From the NCBI GenBank assembly GCA_004123355.1, contig SCHM01000001.1, forward strand, positions 6,396,193 to 6,460,192: DNA of 64,000 nucleotides, written 5' to 3'. Origin of the DNA: Amphirosellinia nigrospora (Eukaryota > Ascomycota > Sordariomycetes > Xylariales > Xylariaceae). Position 1 is the stretch's first letter. Each line of letters starts with the position of its first letter. Position numbers and translations under genes: made by a program. Below are positions 47,255 to 59,259 of this stretch, in pieces. The notes under the pieces are model-generated. The model searched no databases, was not told the DNA's origin, and saw nothing but the letters and a program-made list of their open reading frames with translations.

Positions 47255-48929
47255 CTATTTTCTAATTAGCCCCAGCTGAGCGGCAGCGTGTCCCGACGGA
47301 GTGGCTGCGCTAGCTGCGATCTTGACAGATTCGAAGACACCGCTTAACGTATGACCGATATCATCTAGAATCTGAGGCCTGGTTCCATGGGGTTTCGCGT
47401 CGATGCCACCTTGTTTCTCGGCATTCACTTTAGTCAGTTCAGTGACAAAGCTTTGTCCCCACCACGCTGAAGTGTACTTGAAGACGTATCGCTCCAACTT
47501 GCGATAATTGGCCTCTCGCATCTCCGGGGACATGGTAACAGCATCGTGGATCGCATTTGCGAGCTCCTCAGTATTCCAGGGGTTAACGATTAGACTACCG
47601 TTGAGCGACTGTGCTGCTCCTGTAAATTCCGAAAGAATCATGACACCATGCCGCTGGCGCTGCGTCGCGATGTATTCATATGAAACCAGATTCATGCCGT
47701 CGCGGGTCGAGCTGACGAGACAGACATCGGAAACTGCGTACAGGGCGCAGAGCTCGTCGAAGTTGACGCTCTGGTGAAGGAAATGGATAGGCATGAACTC
47801 AACCGTGCCAAATTTGCCGTTGATCCTTCCAACTAGTTCATTGACCACAGCTCGGAGATTCTGATATTCCTCCACATCCTGCCGCGAAGGGACAGCAACT
47901 TGAACAAGCACAACTTTTCCGATCCATTCGGGATGCTCTGTCAGGAATATCTCAAGCGCATGCAGCTTTTGCGGCACGCCCTTGATGTAGTCTAGTCTAT
48001 CTACGCCCACGATGAGTTTTACACCTTCAAACTTGCGTGATAGTGTTTTGATGCGTTCCTGTACTTTCGGCTTCTTCAACCCTTCCACGAATTTCTCTGG
48101 GTCTATCCCGATGGGGAATGCGGCGACTGTGATAAACTTGCCATCGTATTCGATGCCATTGGGAGTTGTGTGGGCGTCAAGAATGCGGGAACAAGCACTG
48201 AGAAAATGTCTCGCATAGTCGTAGGTGTGGAAGCCGATTAGATCGCACTGAAGAAGTCCTTTGAGGAGGGCTTCTCTTACGGGCAAGATACGGTAGACCT
48301 CGCTGCTCGGGAAGGGCGTATGGAGGAAGAATCCGATCTTCACATTTTTCTTATTGCCAAGACCTTTCCGTAGCATCTCGGGCAGCAGCATCAAATGGTA
48401 GTCGTGAACCCAGATTATATCGCCATCTTGGACATCCTTCAGCACGGTCTGGGCGAAGAGCTTGCTAACCTCCTTGTACGCTGTCCATGCACTTTCATCG
48501 AATGTGATCTCGCCAGGGTGGTAGTGAAACAAGGGCCACAGGATTTCGTCTGCAGGTACAAGTACATGATCAGCAACGTGTAGGTTTTAGTAATGGGGGA
48601 TTGGGGTGAGGCGGTTGAGGCATACTGCTAAAGCCATTGTAATGTCGATCGGCCAGGTCGTCGTCGATAAAGATAGGGTGGGCTCCATAATCATCTTTCA
48701 ATTGCTTGGTGACGCTGGCAACTTCGCCCTCAGGAATCTCTAAACCTGGCCATCCGTACCACTGAAAGCTTGTCGTCTTGCTCAGGCCACTTAGGCCGGT
48801 GACGAGGCCACCAGATGACATGGAGAACTCGTATTCGCCTTCATCTTTTCGTTTTATCGTGATAGGCAAACGATTGGATACGAGGAGTAGGCGGGGATCC
48901 CCAGTGGGAGGCGTTTCGCTTTCAGGCAT
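47255..48929 (-). CDS. TPS1: Trehalose-6-phosphate synthase (alpha,alpha-trehalose-phosphate synthase, UDP-forming)
   Basis: Model: complement(join(47255..48549,48626..48929)), 532 aa, one 76-nt intron. It makes trehalose-6-phosphate from UDP-glucose and glucose-6-phosphate in the cytosol, for stress protection and glycolytic control. It is a GT20-family enzyme. The N-terminus has LLLVSNRLPITIKR and SSGGLVTGLSG (sugar-phosphate loop), then FQWYGWPG. After the join come LWPLFHYHPGE, VHDYHLMLLPEMLR, GFFLHTPFPSSE, VGVDRLDYIKG, RDGMNLVSYEY and LSEFTGAAQSL. The start is ATG 48927-48929, the first ATG in frame. The intron falls inside the conserved NGFSNEILWPLF. Length fits the synthase-only type, with no phosphatase domain. 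Two AGGGG motifs lie upstream. Confidence 0.95.
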
Positions 48930-49046
48930 GTTTCCGGCGGTAACGGTAGATGTGTGATGAGTGTGTCGTGGGACTGAGATATTCGCTTCCACGGAGACCA
49001 CCAGGCGAGATTCAGCACAACACCTTGTATGTATGTGATTCGATTC

Positions 49047-49234
49047 AGGGGATCAGATCGAATTGGTTCGGGTTCGGGTGTTGCTACGTATGACGAGCTC
49101 GGCAAGCGGCAAGTGGCAAGCGGCAATAAGTACTGCTCAGCACCGTGGATTGCTTCCCCGAGAGTGAAATATAATGCCTTTGTAAGTCAAGACGACGGAG
49201 CATCGAGGATAGACTTTGCAGTAATCAAGAGGGG
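49047..49234. promoter_or_regulatory. Two stress-response-element-like AGGGG motifs upstream of TPS1
   Basis: AGGGG occurs at 49047-49051 and 49230-49234, about 118 and 301 bp before the TPS1 start. Yeast Msn2/4-type factors bind AGGGG/CCCCT and control trehalose genes. The motif is only five bases, so chance occurrence is quite possible. Confidence 0.25.
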
Positions 49235-52200
49235 TTATTGATGCCAAGGGTGGGTGGGATAGTTGGGAAGAGCAGTCGTTGTCAGTAATATGAGAACGGA
49301 TACTTCCAGGTTATGTAATGGCGGTCTAGTGGCAGCTCTAGCTTCAACTGGAGAAGGGAGGATTTTAACGGCCGGCAGGAGATGATCGGATTGGCTTTAT
49401 GGAAGAACAACGACAAAACAGCTATCGCTTCATGTTATTGCGACACAAAAAGCTTGAGCCAACTACGTAATATTTGGTGGGGCATTCTTCTATTTACACA
49501 CCATAAATGGTCTAGTGTCTCGGTCCTTCTGCACCGCTATACCTATAATGTACTAGACCAGCTACCCAGATAACGGTTCCAGTACGATGCGCCGCTGTAT
49601 CTAAACACCACTAAATATAGCGAAGTAACCCTACGATGCGCCTAGAGTCTGCTGAGAGCTTTCGAGCCTCATCAGGACGGACATTAAAGTGCCATGTCAT
49701 ATTAAATAGGGTGATACAAGTAGAATAATGGACTACTCTATTTTAAAATCCCTAGCCAATCGTCATTTTTTAAATCGGTGTCTTTCAATCTGCCGATTTA
49801 ACCGGGAAGGTCAGACGCTAACCCTAGAGTCTATGACGTATCTGTGTAATGATTTATCTGGTTGACTGTAACACCTTTATGTGTAAGTTGGTACTAGGTA
49901 TTTGATTGCTGGGCTTATCCCTTGGTTACTGCCTTGGTAAGAATAATAAGCGGTGCGGATGCAGTCAAGGACAGAGCAAACCCCGTGTCGGCTGGTGGCA
50001 ACGACTTTCCATGCGTTTCTAAGTATCAACAACTTGAACAAGCCCGCTCTACCGGCATGCGTTTCTTGATAACTTATTACTTGGCACAACCGTTCTATTC
50101 AATATGCGTGGCGTCCAGGATCTTATCAACCAATCATCGTTCGAAATTGAAGCTCGAGTTTGCCCAATCCAGTCAATGCCCAATTTCGTCCCCGGACCAA
50201 AACATCCTACTCGTCACCGTTCGGTGCTATTCCTTTTTTTTTTCTTTCCCTTTTTTTCTCTAAAAATGTTCCACATTGGTTAAAACCCTAGATGCATAGT
50301 AATATTCTATTCGCTAAACCTGACCTGACCTGCGTTAGGTTCTTAAATATAGAAATGACGACGGAAAGGCCAATCTGGAGCTTTTCATCCGCTTGGCGCT
50401 AATAATTATTTATTAACACACGGTAGCCGCCATGAGGGCGGTGATTTAGGCATTGCCTATCGTACCTACCTACCTTATCTTTGCCTTTAATTCTGTTCTG
50501 GATTTAGTGTCATCGTAGTTTATATATTATCGGCTTGCGTTGAATGCTTTGTCGGCCCTCTTGAAGGCGACAACCTCATCATGCTTTGATTACGTGTATT
50601 TGTAGAAACATCCTGGGGAGAAGTCTAGCCAATGAAAACACGCTACACGACTACTAGCTGTTCAATGTACTACGCGCTCCCCTGAGCTTAATCACTTGCT
50701 GCCTCCAAAACCACTTTTTGCGTTCTATTCTCTACGATGAACGAATGTCTGATAAGATTCGGCGCTTATAAGCGCGAATGGAACTGGATGGGTAGACAGG
50801 TAGAAGGAGACGACTTACATGAGAAAGGTCACTATTACATCGCTAAGGAATCATGGCTTAGGTACCCAATAACATAGAACCCCTGCCGATAATTCCTACA
50901 TCTACTCGTTAACGCCATTGACTAGTTCATCGCTGCTACCATGGAGGCAGGTCCGTCGATGAGTTGAATTGAACTCATTGGTAGATCAGATTACAGGACC
51001 TACTTAGGTCGATGCAGACCCCCCATGCACGGCATCTGCTTTGAGGTTATGAGTGAATTACCCCAGCTCACCACTTCGGGTTGCACTGCAATTAAGGATA
51101 CCAATAAAATCAAATTAATATTTCATTTTAATAAAAATATCGAGAAAAAAAGGAAGACTAGGTATTTACTCACCTGCGTTATGGTTTAGCAGATGTGCCG
51201 CCCCAGCCAAACTCCCCATCTGACAATGTCTTCAACCCGAGTCGGCCCGCGAGGGACCTTAAAACCAGTAGTTGGACGAAAATCCAGCCTCGCTTCATTG
51301 AATTAAACAACAAAAGGAGAAGTGTATTTCACCGCCGCCGAAGCTCCGACCTATTCTACACCTCCTATGTCTTTTCACAATGTCAAACTAGAAAGATCAG
51401 CTATTAATCGGGATAGCTCACAATTCAGAACCTTGCCTTACGTTTTTCTCAGAGCTGATTGAAAGGATGGAGTTCATATGAACGGTAACCGTGTCCTGGA
51501 TCTCATAAGACTGTACTAATCATGCAGATCAACATGAAGCAAATCGCTATTTGTACCATTCTGGCCGTAGCTCTTTTTCGCCAATCTCATTTATGATAGG
51601 GCGACGGGAGACTGGTCATCTTGGTACTGCTAAGGCTATCAGACAAGGATTTGAGTGAAGCCAGAGTGTAAAAACATCCCGAGATGAGAGAGATGCGCAA
51701 GTAAACGCGCTCTGTTATGCGTAGATCATGAACTTATCTGTTGAAGCCCTCAGGACCGAGGGCGTCTCATGCCTAGGTATGTTCGCCCTCAACCACCCGA
51801 TTGCGCGACCGCCCTCAGATTGCAGACATTCTTCTAATGTCGCATTAAGTGCATGATCGCACTCATGAAATTCCTAGCGGAGTGATTTTGTTAATTGAAT
51901 TCAGGTTGACGTCGAGTGAGCTATGCTAGTGGTAGTAGGTATGGTAGTAGATTAACTACTCAGCTATGTGGCTTGAAAAGTCAGAAATCCTTTGCCTCCC
52001 TGGCTCACGGGGGTATAAAACCAATCGGACCTCAAATCGCTACTTTCAACTACCAATCAAGCAAGAACCGTGTTCTCTAATCGCCACACATCTCCCTTGA
52101 CTGCTTTCTCTCGTGCTGCAGCTTTTCTCACAATGCAGCTATTCCTGTTCATGACCACTGACCCAGCTGATGGGAAATAAATGCCTTGAGTCAAAACATC

Positions 52201-52561
52201 TGCCAACCGCTTTTTTGCAGGTAAAAAGATATGGTATGCATTCAGTACACTCTCATTATATATAAATTGGCCCAAAAACTCCGAAATGGCGCAAGGGTAT
52301 AATACTATGTACATGCCCTGTTCACGAAGGCAAATACAACTGAATTGGACAATTGAACAGAAAAAAACGGAAAAAAAAAAGAGAAGATGAACGGCGCCGT
52401 GACTCGTGACGTGGTGACCAGCATGCGTTGCGGGGGTCTTGATACCAAAATGAATGATAGGATAGTCGTTCTCAAATGTACACAAGGTGGTGGCCCCCCT
52501 CTTAGTAATAGTTGGGTATCTTTGTTCTGTAGTGTGGCTGCGTTCCTGGCAAGCCAAACAT
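49235..52561. other. Long intergenic stretch (3.3 kb) without a supported gene
   Basis: No convincing coding region. A T-rich tract with C interruptions lies near 50230-50262. Minus-strand sequence at 52057-52572 stays open for 171 codons just past the tyrosinase stop but has no domain and is best seen as downstream non-coding sequence. TATAAA occurs near 52015. Confidence 0.4.
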
Positions 52562-54284
52562 TTAATAGTCATATCGGTAGCACAATGTACCGCCGAGCGT
52601 GTTCATGGCGTCGCGAACGCTCATATCCGGGCGGAGACCGTTGGTGCTCAGCATCGTGTCCAGCGTGATGGGAGTGCAAGGGTTCGCCATGTCGGCGCAT
52701 CCGCTGATGGTGGTGAGGCGGGATGGGTTGGCGTTCTCCCAGATACGGAACGTGTGGTCGACGAATAAGTGATGCATGAAAAAGACCGGGTCGCCGACTG
52801 ACGCGGACACCTCTGCCATGACGGCGCCAACGCCGTTGTGGCCATAGCCGTGAGGTCTGCACAGGAAGTGTTAGCACTGCCAATCTTGACTGAAGGAATT
52901 GTAAAAATGGATGTTCGCAAATGGCAGACTTACCCTAGCTCGAAGCAATCGCGGAATTCCTCATATGTTGTCATTGCCAAGCAGCTGTTGGTGAAATCCT
53001 GGTTGCATTGAGCGGTTTGAGATTCGTCCACTGCTCGGGAGAGGCAGTGGTTCTGGTTGGCATTACCGGGGCCCACGTGCAGTGTTGTGCCGGCAAATTC
53101 CTAGGCGGAAGTCAGCGATTAAAGACATCCATGATGAAATAGACTAAGGGATGTAGGATACTTACACCCGACTCGATACAAGTTCCCTGGCCATTAGAGG
53201 TCTTCGCGGGAAGATTACCGAACCAAGCGTCGGTGAAGACGTCAGATGCAGCAAACGCGCCAGCATGCTTGGTCTCGTCCCACCAAGGCATGGCACTGGC
53301 AAAGCCACATTCATCACGGAGCATCTGCTCGAATGTCCAGACGAAGTAACGGTGCCACACAAGGAAAGCCGCCGTCTGGTGGATGTTGGCCGTCATGCCA
53401 CGGTGAACCGAGATGAGGTCTTCATATCGGTTTTGAGATCCCGAGTACTGGCTGCCACCCGATGGTTTGCCCTGAAGACACTTGATGGCCTGCACGAAGG
53501 CCGTACGATCGGCGCTGCTGTAGCTCGACCATTCGAAGCGGACATGAGCATTGCTCGGGTCGCAGGTTGCTGCACTTCCCGAGGTCTGCTTACTGCCACC
53601 GTTTGGTGACTTTTTAGGACCATCGGTTCCCTTGGTGGTATTGGGTGTTTGTGTGGGTTGAGCGGGCTTACTGGTCGTAACAGCGTGAGTAGTTGTAACA
53701 GCGTGAGTAGTTGTAGCAGCATGAGTGGTTGTAGCAGCTTGGGTGGTTGTAGTAGGCTGAACGGCTGTAGTAGGCTGAGCGGTTTCATCGGGCTGATTGG
53801 GTGGGTTGTGTTCGTTGGCTGGCTTCCCGAAGAAATCGTTGAACAAGTCCTTTAGGGGATTGTTGGGATTATTGTTCTTGCTTTTCTTGCTCTTTAGCTG
53901 CTTGGACCCAGTCTTGGCTTTGAGACCGTCTTCCAGATCGTCAAAGTTATCCTCAAACCTGCTTGTTAAGTCCTCAAGCTGATCCCCTAACTGCTCAAAG
54001 TGAAGCTCAAGAACGTCTCCCACGTTCTCGAGCACGGCTAGCGGACGATCTATCCATCTTCCAGACTTGTCCAACGGTCCGTCATTAAACATGCCCTGTT
54101 TGAAAAAGTCCCGAATAGTCGAATTAGCCTTGTCAAAATAGATCTTGGGATCTGCCGTTGGAAAGCTCTTGAAGCTGGATATGTCAACATGCTGGGCACG
54201 CTTCTGCGCTTGCGCATTTGGCACGGTCATGGCAGACACCGTAATGGCGCCGCATAGGGCTTGCGATGCAATCGAGTACCGCAT
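52562..54284 (-). CDS. Secreted tyrosinase (type 3 copper) with long low-complexity N-terminal extension
   Basis: Model: complement(join(52562..52856,52934..53100,53166..54284)), 526 aa. The enzyme oxidises mono- or diphenols to quinones. A signal peptide (about 1-26) is followed by some 220 residues not found in ordinary tyrosinases: an acidic, coiled-coil-like stretch (LELHFEQLGDQLEDLTSRFE), a Lys/Asn run and a Thr/His/Ala/Pro linker. The CuA histidines are in VHRGMTANIHQTAAFLVWHR. Exon 3 holds the CuB site: HGYGHNGVGAVM and DPVFFMHHLFVDHTFRIWE. Paired Cys residues in the central part suggest disulfides. All six copper ligands appear present. The extension could anchor or space the enzyme in the wall; this is inference. 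Confidence 0.83.
53677..53757. repeat. Coding minisatellite, 18-bp units, in the tyrosinase linker
   Basis: Imperfect 18-bp units such as GTAACAGCGTGAGTAGTT (twice) then GCAGCATGAGTGGTTGTA variants repeat about 4-5 times. On the minus strand they encode TTTHA[A/V] hexapeptides. Such repeats usually vary in number between strains. Confidence 0.7.
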
Positions 54285-57204
54285 ATTGTCCTGCTGGATA
54301 GAGCAATAGGAAAGAGTCCTTTGTGAGTAGTAAGTAGTGTTAAGAGGGCTGCCAAGTATTAGGATTAATTAAATTGGCCTTAATGTGAAAGGCTCTTCGA
54401 AGAATGAAGAGTCGCACAAAGCGGGCGCAAGAGAGGTAGACATCTCGCTCAGGAAAAGGAGTGGGAGACGTTAGAGACCTCCTTTAATATCCCGATGGGT
54501 GGCAGTTCGTCGATCGTTATTTTCACTGCAGTCGCTGCGAGGCGTTGGAGCAGCCAGGCGGTTTCTCAGTCGGCGTGGGGGATTTCCTGGTTGGTCCACG
54601 CAAGATCGGCAGCATTCCCACACCCTGAGCTTACAAGCCGAGCCGAGAGACCCAGGGCGCCTCGCATGGCTCTGTCTGGCATGAGCGCCGCACGGCGAGG
54701 CAACCAACCTACCGCTAAAGGCTTAGGGCCGCCGGTTTCATCCCTCTCGTGAGCCACTACAGCGCTCCTGGATCACTGCTCTAATAATGTTAAACTAGGT
54801 GCCTAAGCTAGCATTAGGAACCTACCTATTTAGGACCTGGAGTCTCAGCATCTTGAACGCTCTCAGACTTATACTTACTTTGATGAAATGTTAGTCAACC
54901 AAGGCTCGCGGGCTGTCGGTTTCCAGAAGTCGCCGACACTGGAGGAGTACAATAAACGAGAATCTGTTGATGTAGGAAGCGCTCTTCCCAAGCGTCATCT
55001 CACTTCACGAACCACCTTGCTACTGCTATTGAACTGGATATTCCAGCCCGAGTCGGCCTAGCGTTCGATGATCCCATCGTCATATCTCCTGGGAGGTTGC
55101 GACCTGTATCCTTTCTTGGGACTTGGACCGAATATGGAAATAGACGGGAATTCCCCACGTGTGTTGTCACCTGAACGTGGTGTTCCTCAATTGACTCCCT
55201 GCAAAGTGCATAGTTGTGTATATGTTTAAGCCATATTTTGATGAGTGATTGTCGCGCGACTAGATCCACAATCCATTGAACACGGTCTCACTCAAGCATG
55301 ATGTCTACAACCTCATGCGATGCGCGCGACTTACTGGTGCGGGGTTGAGACCCCTCTGTGACGACAGCGTTCCAACACGTCGGGGAGAGGGGAATTGAAG
55401 CAAAGACTAATTGTCATCTCACGATATGACGTTAACCTATCACTTCTTGACCCTTTCATCGCTTTACAACTATCAGAAAACTGAACGACAGCTTCAGAGG
55501 TAAAATAAGACACTGGCCTATAATTTTGAATTGACCTCGCTGATACAACTAGCTATATCATGAAGAATCTACCTAGGTGCTTGAAAACAATACTGCCTGA
55601 TAATCAATGGCTCTACATCAACTCACCAACTGGGAGTTATGGGATCTCAATCACTTGAGCCTTGCAGATACGAGGTGCAAGCGTGGTATGACGTTTCGCA
55701 GCAAACATGTCGCATTCAAGATCAGTATACTTGTGCGGGCAAGAAGCCGGGCTTCTCTCTCGATTGTGCTACTTTAGGCCCTTGAATTGTCTTCCCTACT
55801 TCAAGAGGCGATTGGAAAGTCGATCTCGCAGCAGAACGAGGCAATTGATCTTCGCTGCATCTAGAGGTAGTAGTTGTTACGTCGCTGATCCGTAGTTAGA
55901 TCCGAATTATAGCGTATGGCGGAGTGACAAGCTCACTTTTAGTTATTCTTATGCCTATTCTTATGCTCTATGACTTCATTCACGACTAGAATCCTATCTT
56001 CACGTGTCTATTCCTTCGGTCAGCTATTGTCTCTTAATTCTCACCGAGGAGGCGTTACACAGGCCGTGGTACCGCTTTGTTCATGACGTTATTGAACAGA
56101 AAACCGAACTCGATGCTATTCTCATCTTAACGGCCTACTTGTGTTCATTCAAAGCTACGTCCCCCACATGGGAAAGCTTGATTTTCCCCTCATCTAATTT
56201 AGGCCTGGCGACTCACCTCCAAAAGTCGTTGGGTTCAATGTAGGGATCTTAGATCTTAGGGCTAGCCTACCGTAAGTCATCACGCGGGCGCCTCTCTATC
56301 CTCTATCAATTAATGATTAAGCTGTGTACTACTGCACGTCATTATAGACTTCCAGCATTTAGGTAAGCGTCACAACAACTCTTGATCCTGTGTTACGAAG
56401 TAACAAGCCAGGCCTTTTTTCTTGACACCTTTTAATACCAAAGCAGATGCCTTGGCAATTACCGACTGGGAGACACTACTGTAGATGCGGCATTTGTTAG
56501 GGCTGCTTCAAGCGCCACCAGTGCCTAGACCTACTTAAGTACCTTAGGTACCTAAGGACTTAGCACTTACACCACCACAAACATCAATAATGGCTTCTAT
56601 TTCAATTTCAATTTAGCTTATTGCAGGTAATTGTCGTTCCGCCGCATATATGGTTAGGTCATTAAACCCGGCTGTTTCACCTTCTCGCTATATTTTCAAG
56701 GGTACATCGTGAACATAGTCAATCCAATGTTTTTCGAGACCTTCAAGTTAATAGGCATTGTTATACAATTAGCGATTTTGTTCGGCTCCCAGTCGCCGTC
56801 ACCAAAATATGAAGAATGATGAAGTCCAAAAACAATCCCACGTTCTAGCTAAGACATGCACTATAAACAATGAGAAGAATGTAGCATGAACTGAGTACCT
56901 CCCGGCAGCTTAGGATTGCGGCGAAGAAATCTACCAACTGGTATGTGGGGTTGAAGACAGTACCTTGGTTTCATTGCATTGATTAAAGCACTTTCAACCA
57001 ACGGTACTACGGCGACCATAATCAGAGTGAATGAAATATACGCCGACAGCGGGTAGCTAGATGGCGCGTAGGGATATGAACCGAGGGGCTTGACCTACCT
57101 TCACCACCAGGACCTAAAATCCAGCATTCAACCGGCTATCTGGATGAGGATATGCCCATAAACCGGTTACTTTGAGAGACTCTTCGAATGAAGAAGCGCC
57201 GCTA
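54285..57204. other. Intergenic (2.9 kb), with one possible small cysteine-bearing ORF
   Basis: The upstream region of the tyrosinase is GC-rich near 54480-54750 with no gene recognised. A 48-codon frame with four Cys lies at 55639-55785 (+), described under findings. The palindrome CCTTAGGTACCTAAGG is at 56542-56557. Nothing else is supported. Confidence 0.4.
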
Positions 57205-59259
57205 TCAACTTTCCGTTAAATCGTAGTGGTCGTTATGTGGGTATTGACGCAGAACGTGTCCTTCCTGGCTGTCGTCATTTTCATATTCCTGTTGCAAAAT
57301 CCATCGCCCACGAAACCCAAGCTCGTTAGCCTGCCCGTGTTCGTCCGCAGCTCCGACAACCCGTCGTAGCCGAACCTTGACCTCATCGGCGCTTGCCTGC
57401 ATCTCTTTGACCTCGGAAAAGCCGGGAAACTGATACCGGGTCTGGTCCTCTACTCCACACCACATCAGCGGCAGAGTGGATGATTTCCACGGCTTTCGTC
57501 CGCTTTGCAACGACCTTAAACTAGTATACCGGCTGGACCGGGCGACCGCGAGCAATATGAATACGAGCGAGAAGAATAACAGAGCGGCCGGTAATGCAAG
57601 CCATGCCCAGTTAACCCCAACACACGTGTCGCTATACAAGACGGTTCCCACAAAAGGCGCACTATTCGAGGTATCGCCCTCGTTTCGTATAGCCCTCGAG
57701 ATAGTTCTGGCAAGACCGTTCATGTAACTGGTCACGCTTGTAATATCAGCTGCGCCTTCGGCCCAGAGCATTTGGAGCCACACGTCGTCATTCACTGCCG
57801 AGATAATCCCCCAAGGCGTTGTGACATTATTCGGCAGGTAGGGTGGCTTCCCGAAGAATACCCTGGATAGAGAAGAACTAAGGGCGGTCGCATCACCCAA
57901 ACCAAACTCATAAATGCATTCCTGGTCGATATACAGTGTATTGGGGTCGTCGGATGCATTATATGTGTGGTTGGCGTAGCGCATGCCGTTTGATAGGAGA
58001 CCCGTGGGTTGAAGATTAAGGCGCTGAGGTGAGTCCAATGGAGTGCAGTCAACGCCTGGATACGAGGGGAAATCGCCTGCTAGGCTGTAATAATCTGTGA
58101 AGCCGCGTGAAAACAGCGAGATCGCGGCTAGATTCTCTGTCGACACCACACGCTCATTGAATACTGCATTCGTATAGCTCACATCGCTATACGTATGAAT
58201 ACATGGTGAAAATGTGACGTGAAATGCTTGTGGGCGGGGTAAACACTTTGCCCTGTCGGATGGTGTAACCTCCCTTGTTTGATTGCAGTCCAGTCCGACC
58301 ATCAGAACTTCCATAGCGAAGATCGGCCTATCCTCTGTGAACTTCCTCTGGCTTGCATCTATAGGCGCTGTCGTGAGGACATAGCCGCCATCAATATAAA
58401 CACCAGACGGGAGAAAATAATTCCAGTAATTCCTGGGGTCAAAGTCGCCGAGCTGGGTTATCTGGTCGGATATATCCTGCACCGAAGAGCACATTTCAAG
58501 TGAGCTATAAGGACCGGCGAATGTGCAGTTTCCTGACGGACATGATGTGGGATTAATGGACGAGGTATTGACTGGCGGATCCAGCAATCCTTCGTAAAGA
58601 GCAGCTGTGAGCTTGACATCTAGCTCAGGCACTCCCGCTGCTAATGAGGATCCGTTCACGGTGTAGTTGTTCGTTCGGGTGATGGAAGCCGAGACACCTT
58701 TCACGGGCTGAGAACAGCTGTAAAACACCAAGATTTGTTGCGAAAAGGCATCGATGGCGAGCGAGACAACAATGATAGCGGCCCCGAAAGATGCCAAAAT
58801 GTCGACGGGGCGTCTACACAGGAGTTTGAGTGCGCCCCATGGGCTTCGGCCCGCAGCTTCGTAGCGGTCAATGTCTCGAAGCGGGTGGGCAGAAGCGAAC
58901 CAAATCCACTTCAACTCGGTGATGGCTTCGGCCACGGGGAACAGGATAGATGCTCTCAGGAGCGTGGCGAAGATCGATAAGAGAGTGTTTATATTGAGAA
59001 ATGATGGCCAAGTAGGTTGAGGCTTGTCCTGTCGAGTGGTGAGGAGGACGACTATGGCCACGAAGACGGCAATGGCGAAAAGTAAGCTGGCAGTTTCTAG
59101 TAACCAGTGCTTACCGACGGACCACCACCTTGTATACCGTTTGACGCCACCAAGACTCCCATTTCTTCTCTCTTCAGGCTTAGCCCTAGACGGCGAAGAT
59201 GATAGGGCCCGAGTAGACGGTCTTACCGTTCCCTTCTGTCTAGAGAAAGACACCTCCAT
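57205..59259 (-). CDS. DUF3176-family fungal membrane protein
   Basis: A single exon, 684 aa, ATG at 59257-59259. The N-terminal ~45 residues are basic and Ser-rich. Two hydrophobic segments (LLFAIAVFVAIVVLL and TLLSIFATLLRASILF) precede ELKWIWF and RSPWGALKLL, the core signature of DUF3176. A third segment (ILASFGAAIIVVSLAI) leads to a ~380-residue extracellular region with many N-glycosylation sites (NYT, NGS, NCT, NHT, NAS, NVT) and Cys residues. A last membrane helix (WLALPAALLFFSLVFILLAV) leads to a charged cytosolic tail. The family is common and often multi-copy in filamentous ascomycetes with no established function. No damage seen. Confidence 0.85.
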   Translation of the reverse strand: MEVSFSRQKGTVRPSTRALSSSPSRAKPEERRNGSLGGVKRYTRWWSVGKHWLLETASLLFAIAVFVAIVVLLTTRQDKPQPTWPSFLNINTLLSIFATLLRASILFPVAEAITELKWIWFASAHPLRDIDRYEAAGRSPWGALKLLCRRPVDILASFGAAIIVVSLAIDAFSQQILVFYSCSQPVKGVSASITRTNNYTVNGSSLAAGVPELDVKLTAALYEGLLDPPVNTSSINPTSCPSGNCTFAGPYSSLEMCSSVQDISDQITQLGDFDPRNYWNYFLPSGVYIDGGYVLTTAPIDASQRKFTEDRPIFAMEVLMVGLDCNQTREVTPSDRAKCLPRPQAFHVTFSPCIHTYSDVSYTNAVFNERVVSTENLAAISLFSRGFTDYYSLAGDFPSYPGVDCTPLDSPQRLNLQPTGLLSNGMRYANHTYNASDDPNTLYIDQECIYEFGLGDATALSSSLSRVFFGKPPYLPNNVTTPWGIISAVNDDVWLQMLWAEGAADITSVTSYMNGLARTISRAIRNEGDTSNSAPFVGTVLYSDTCVGVNWAWLALPAALLFFSLVFILLAVARSSRYTSLRSLQSGRKPWKSSTLPLMWCGVEDQTRYQFPGFSEVKEMQASADEVKVRLRRVVGAADEHGQANELGFRGRWILQQEYENDDSQEGHVLRQYPHNDHYDLTES

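Noticed and set aside
52057-52572. 171-codon minus-strand frame just downstream of the tyrosinase stop
   Set aside because: No domain or protein-like conservation. It overlaps the end of the tyrosinase in another frame and reads like downstream non-coding DNA.
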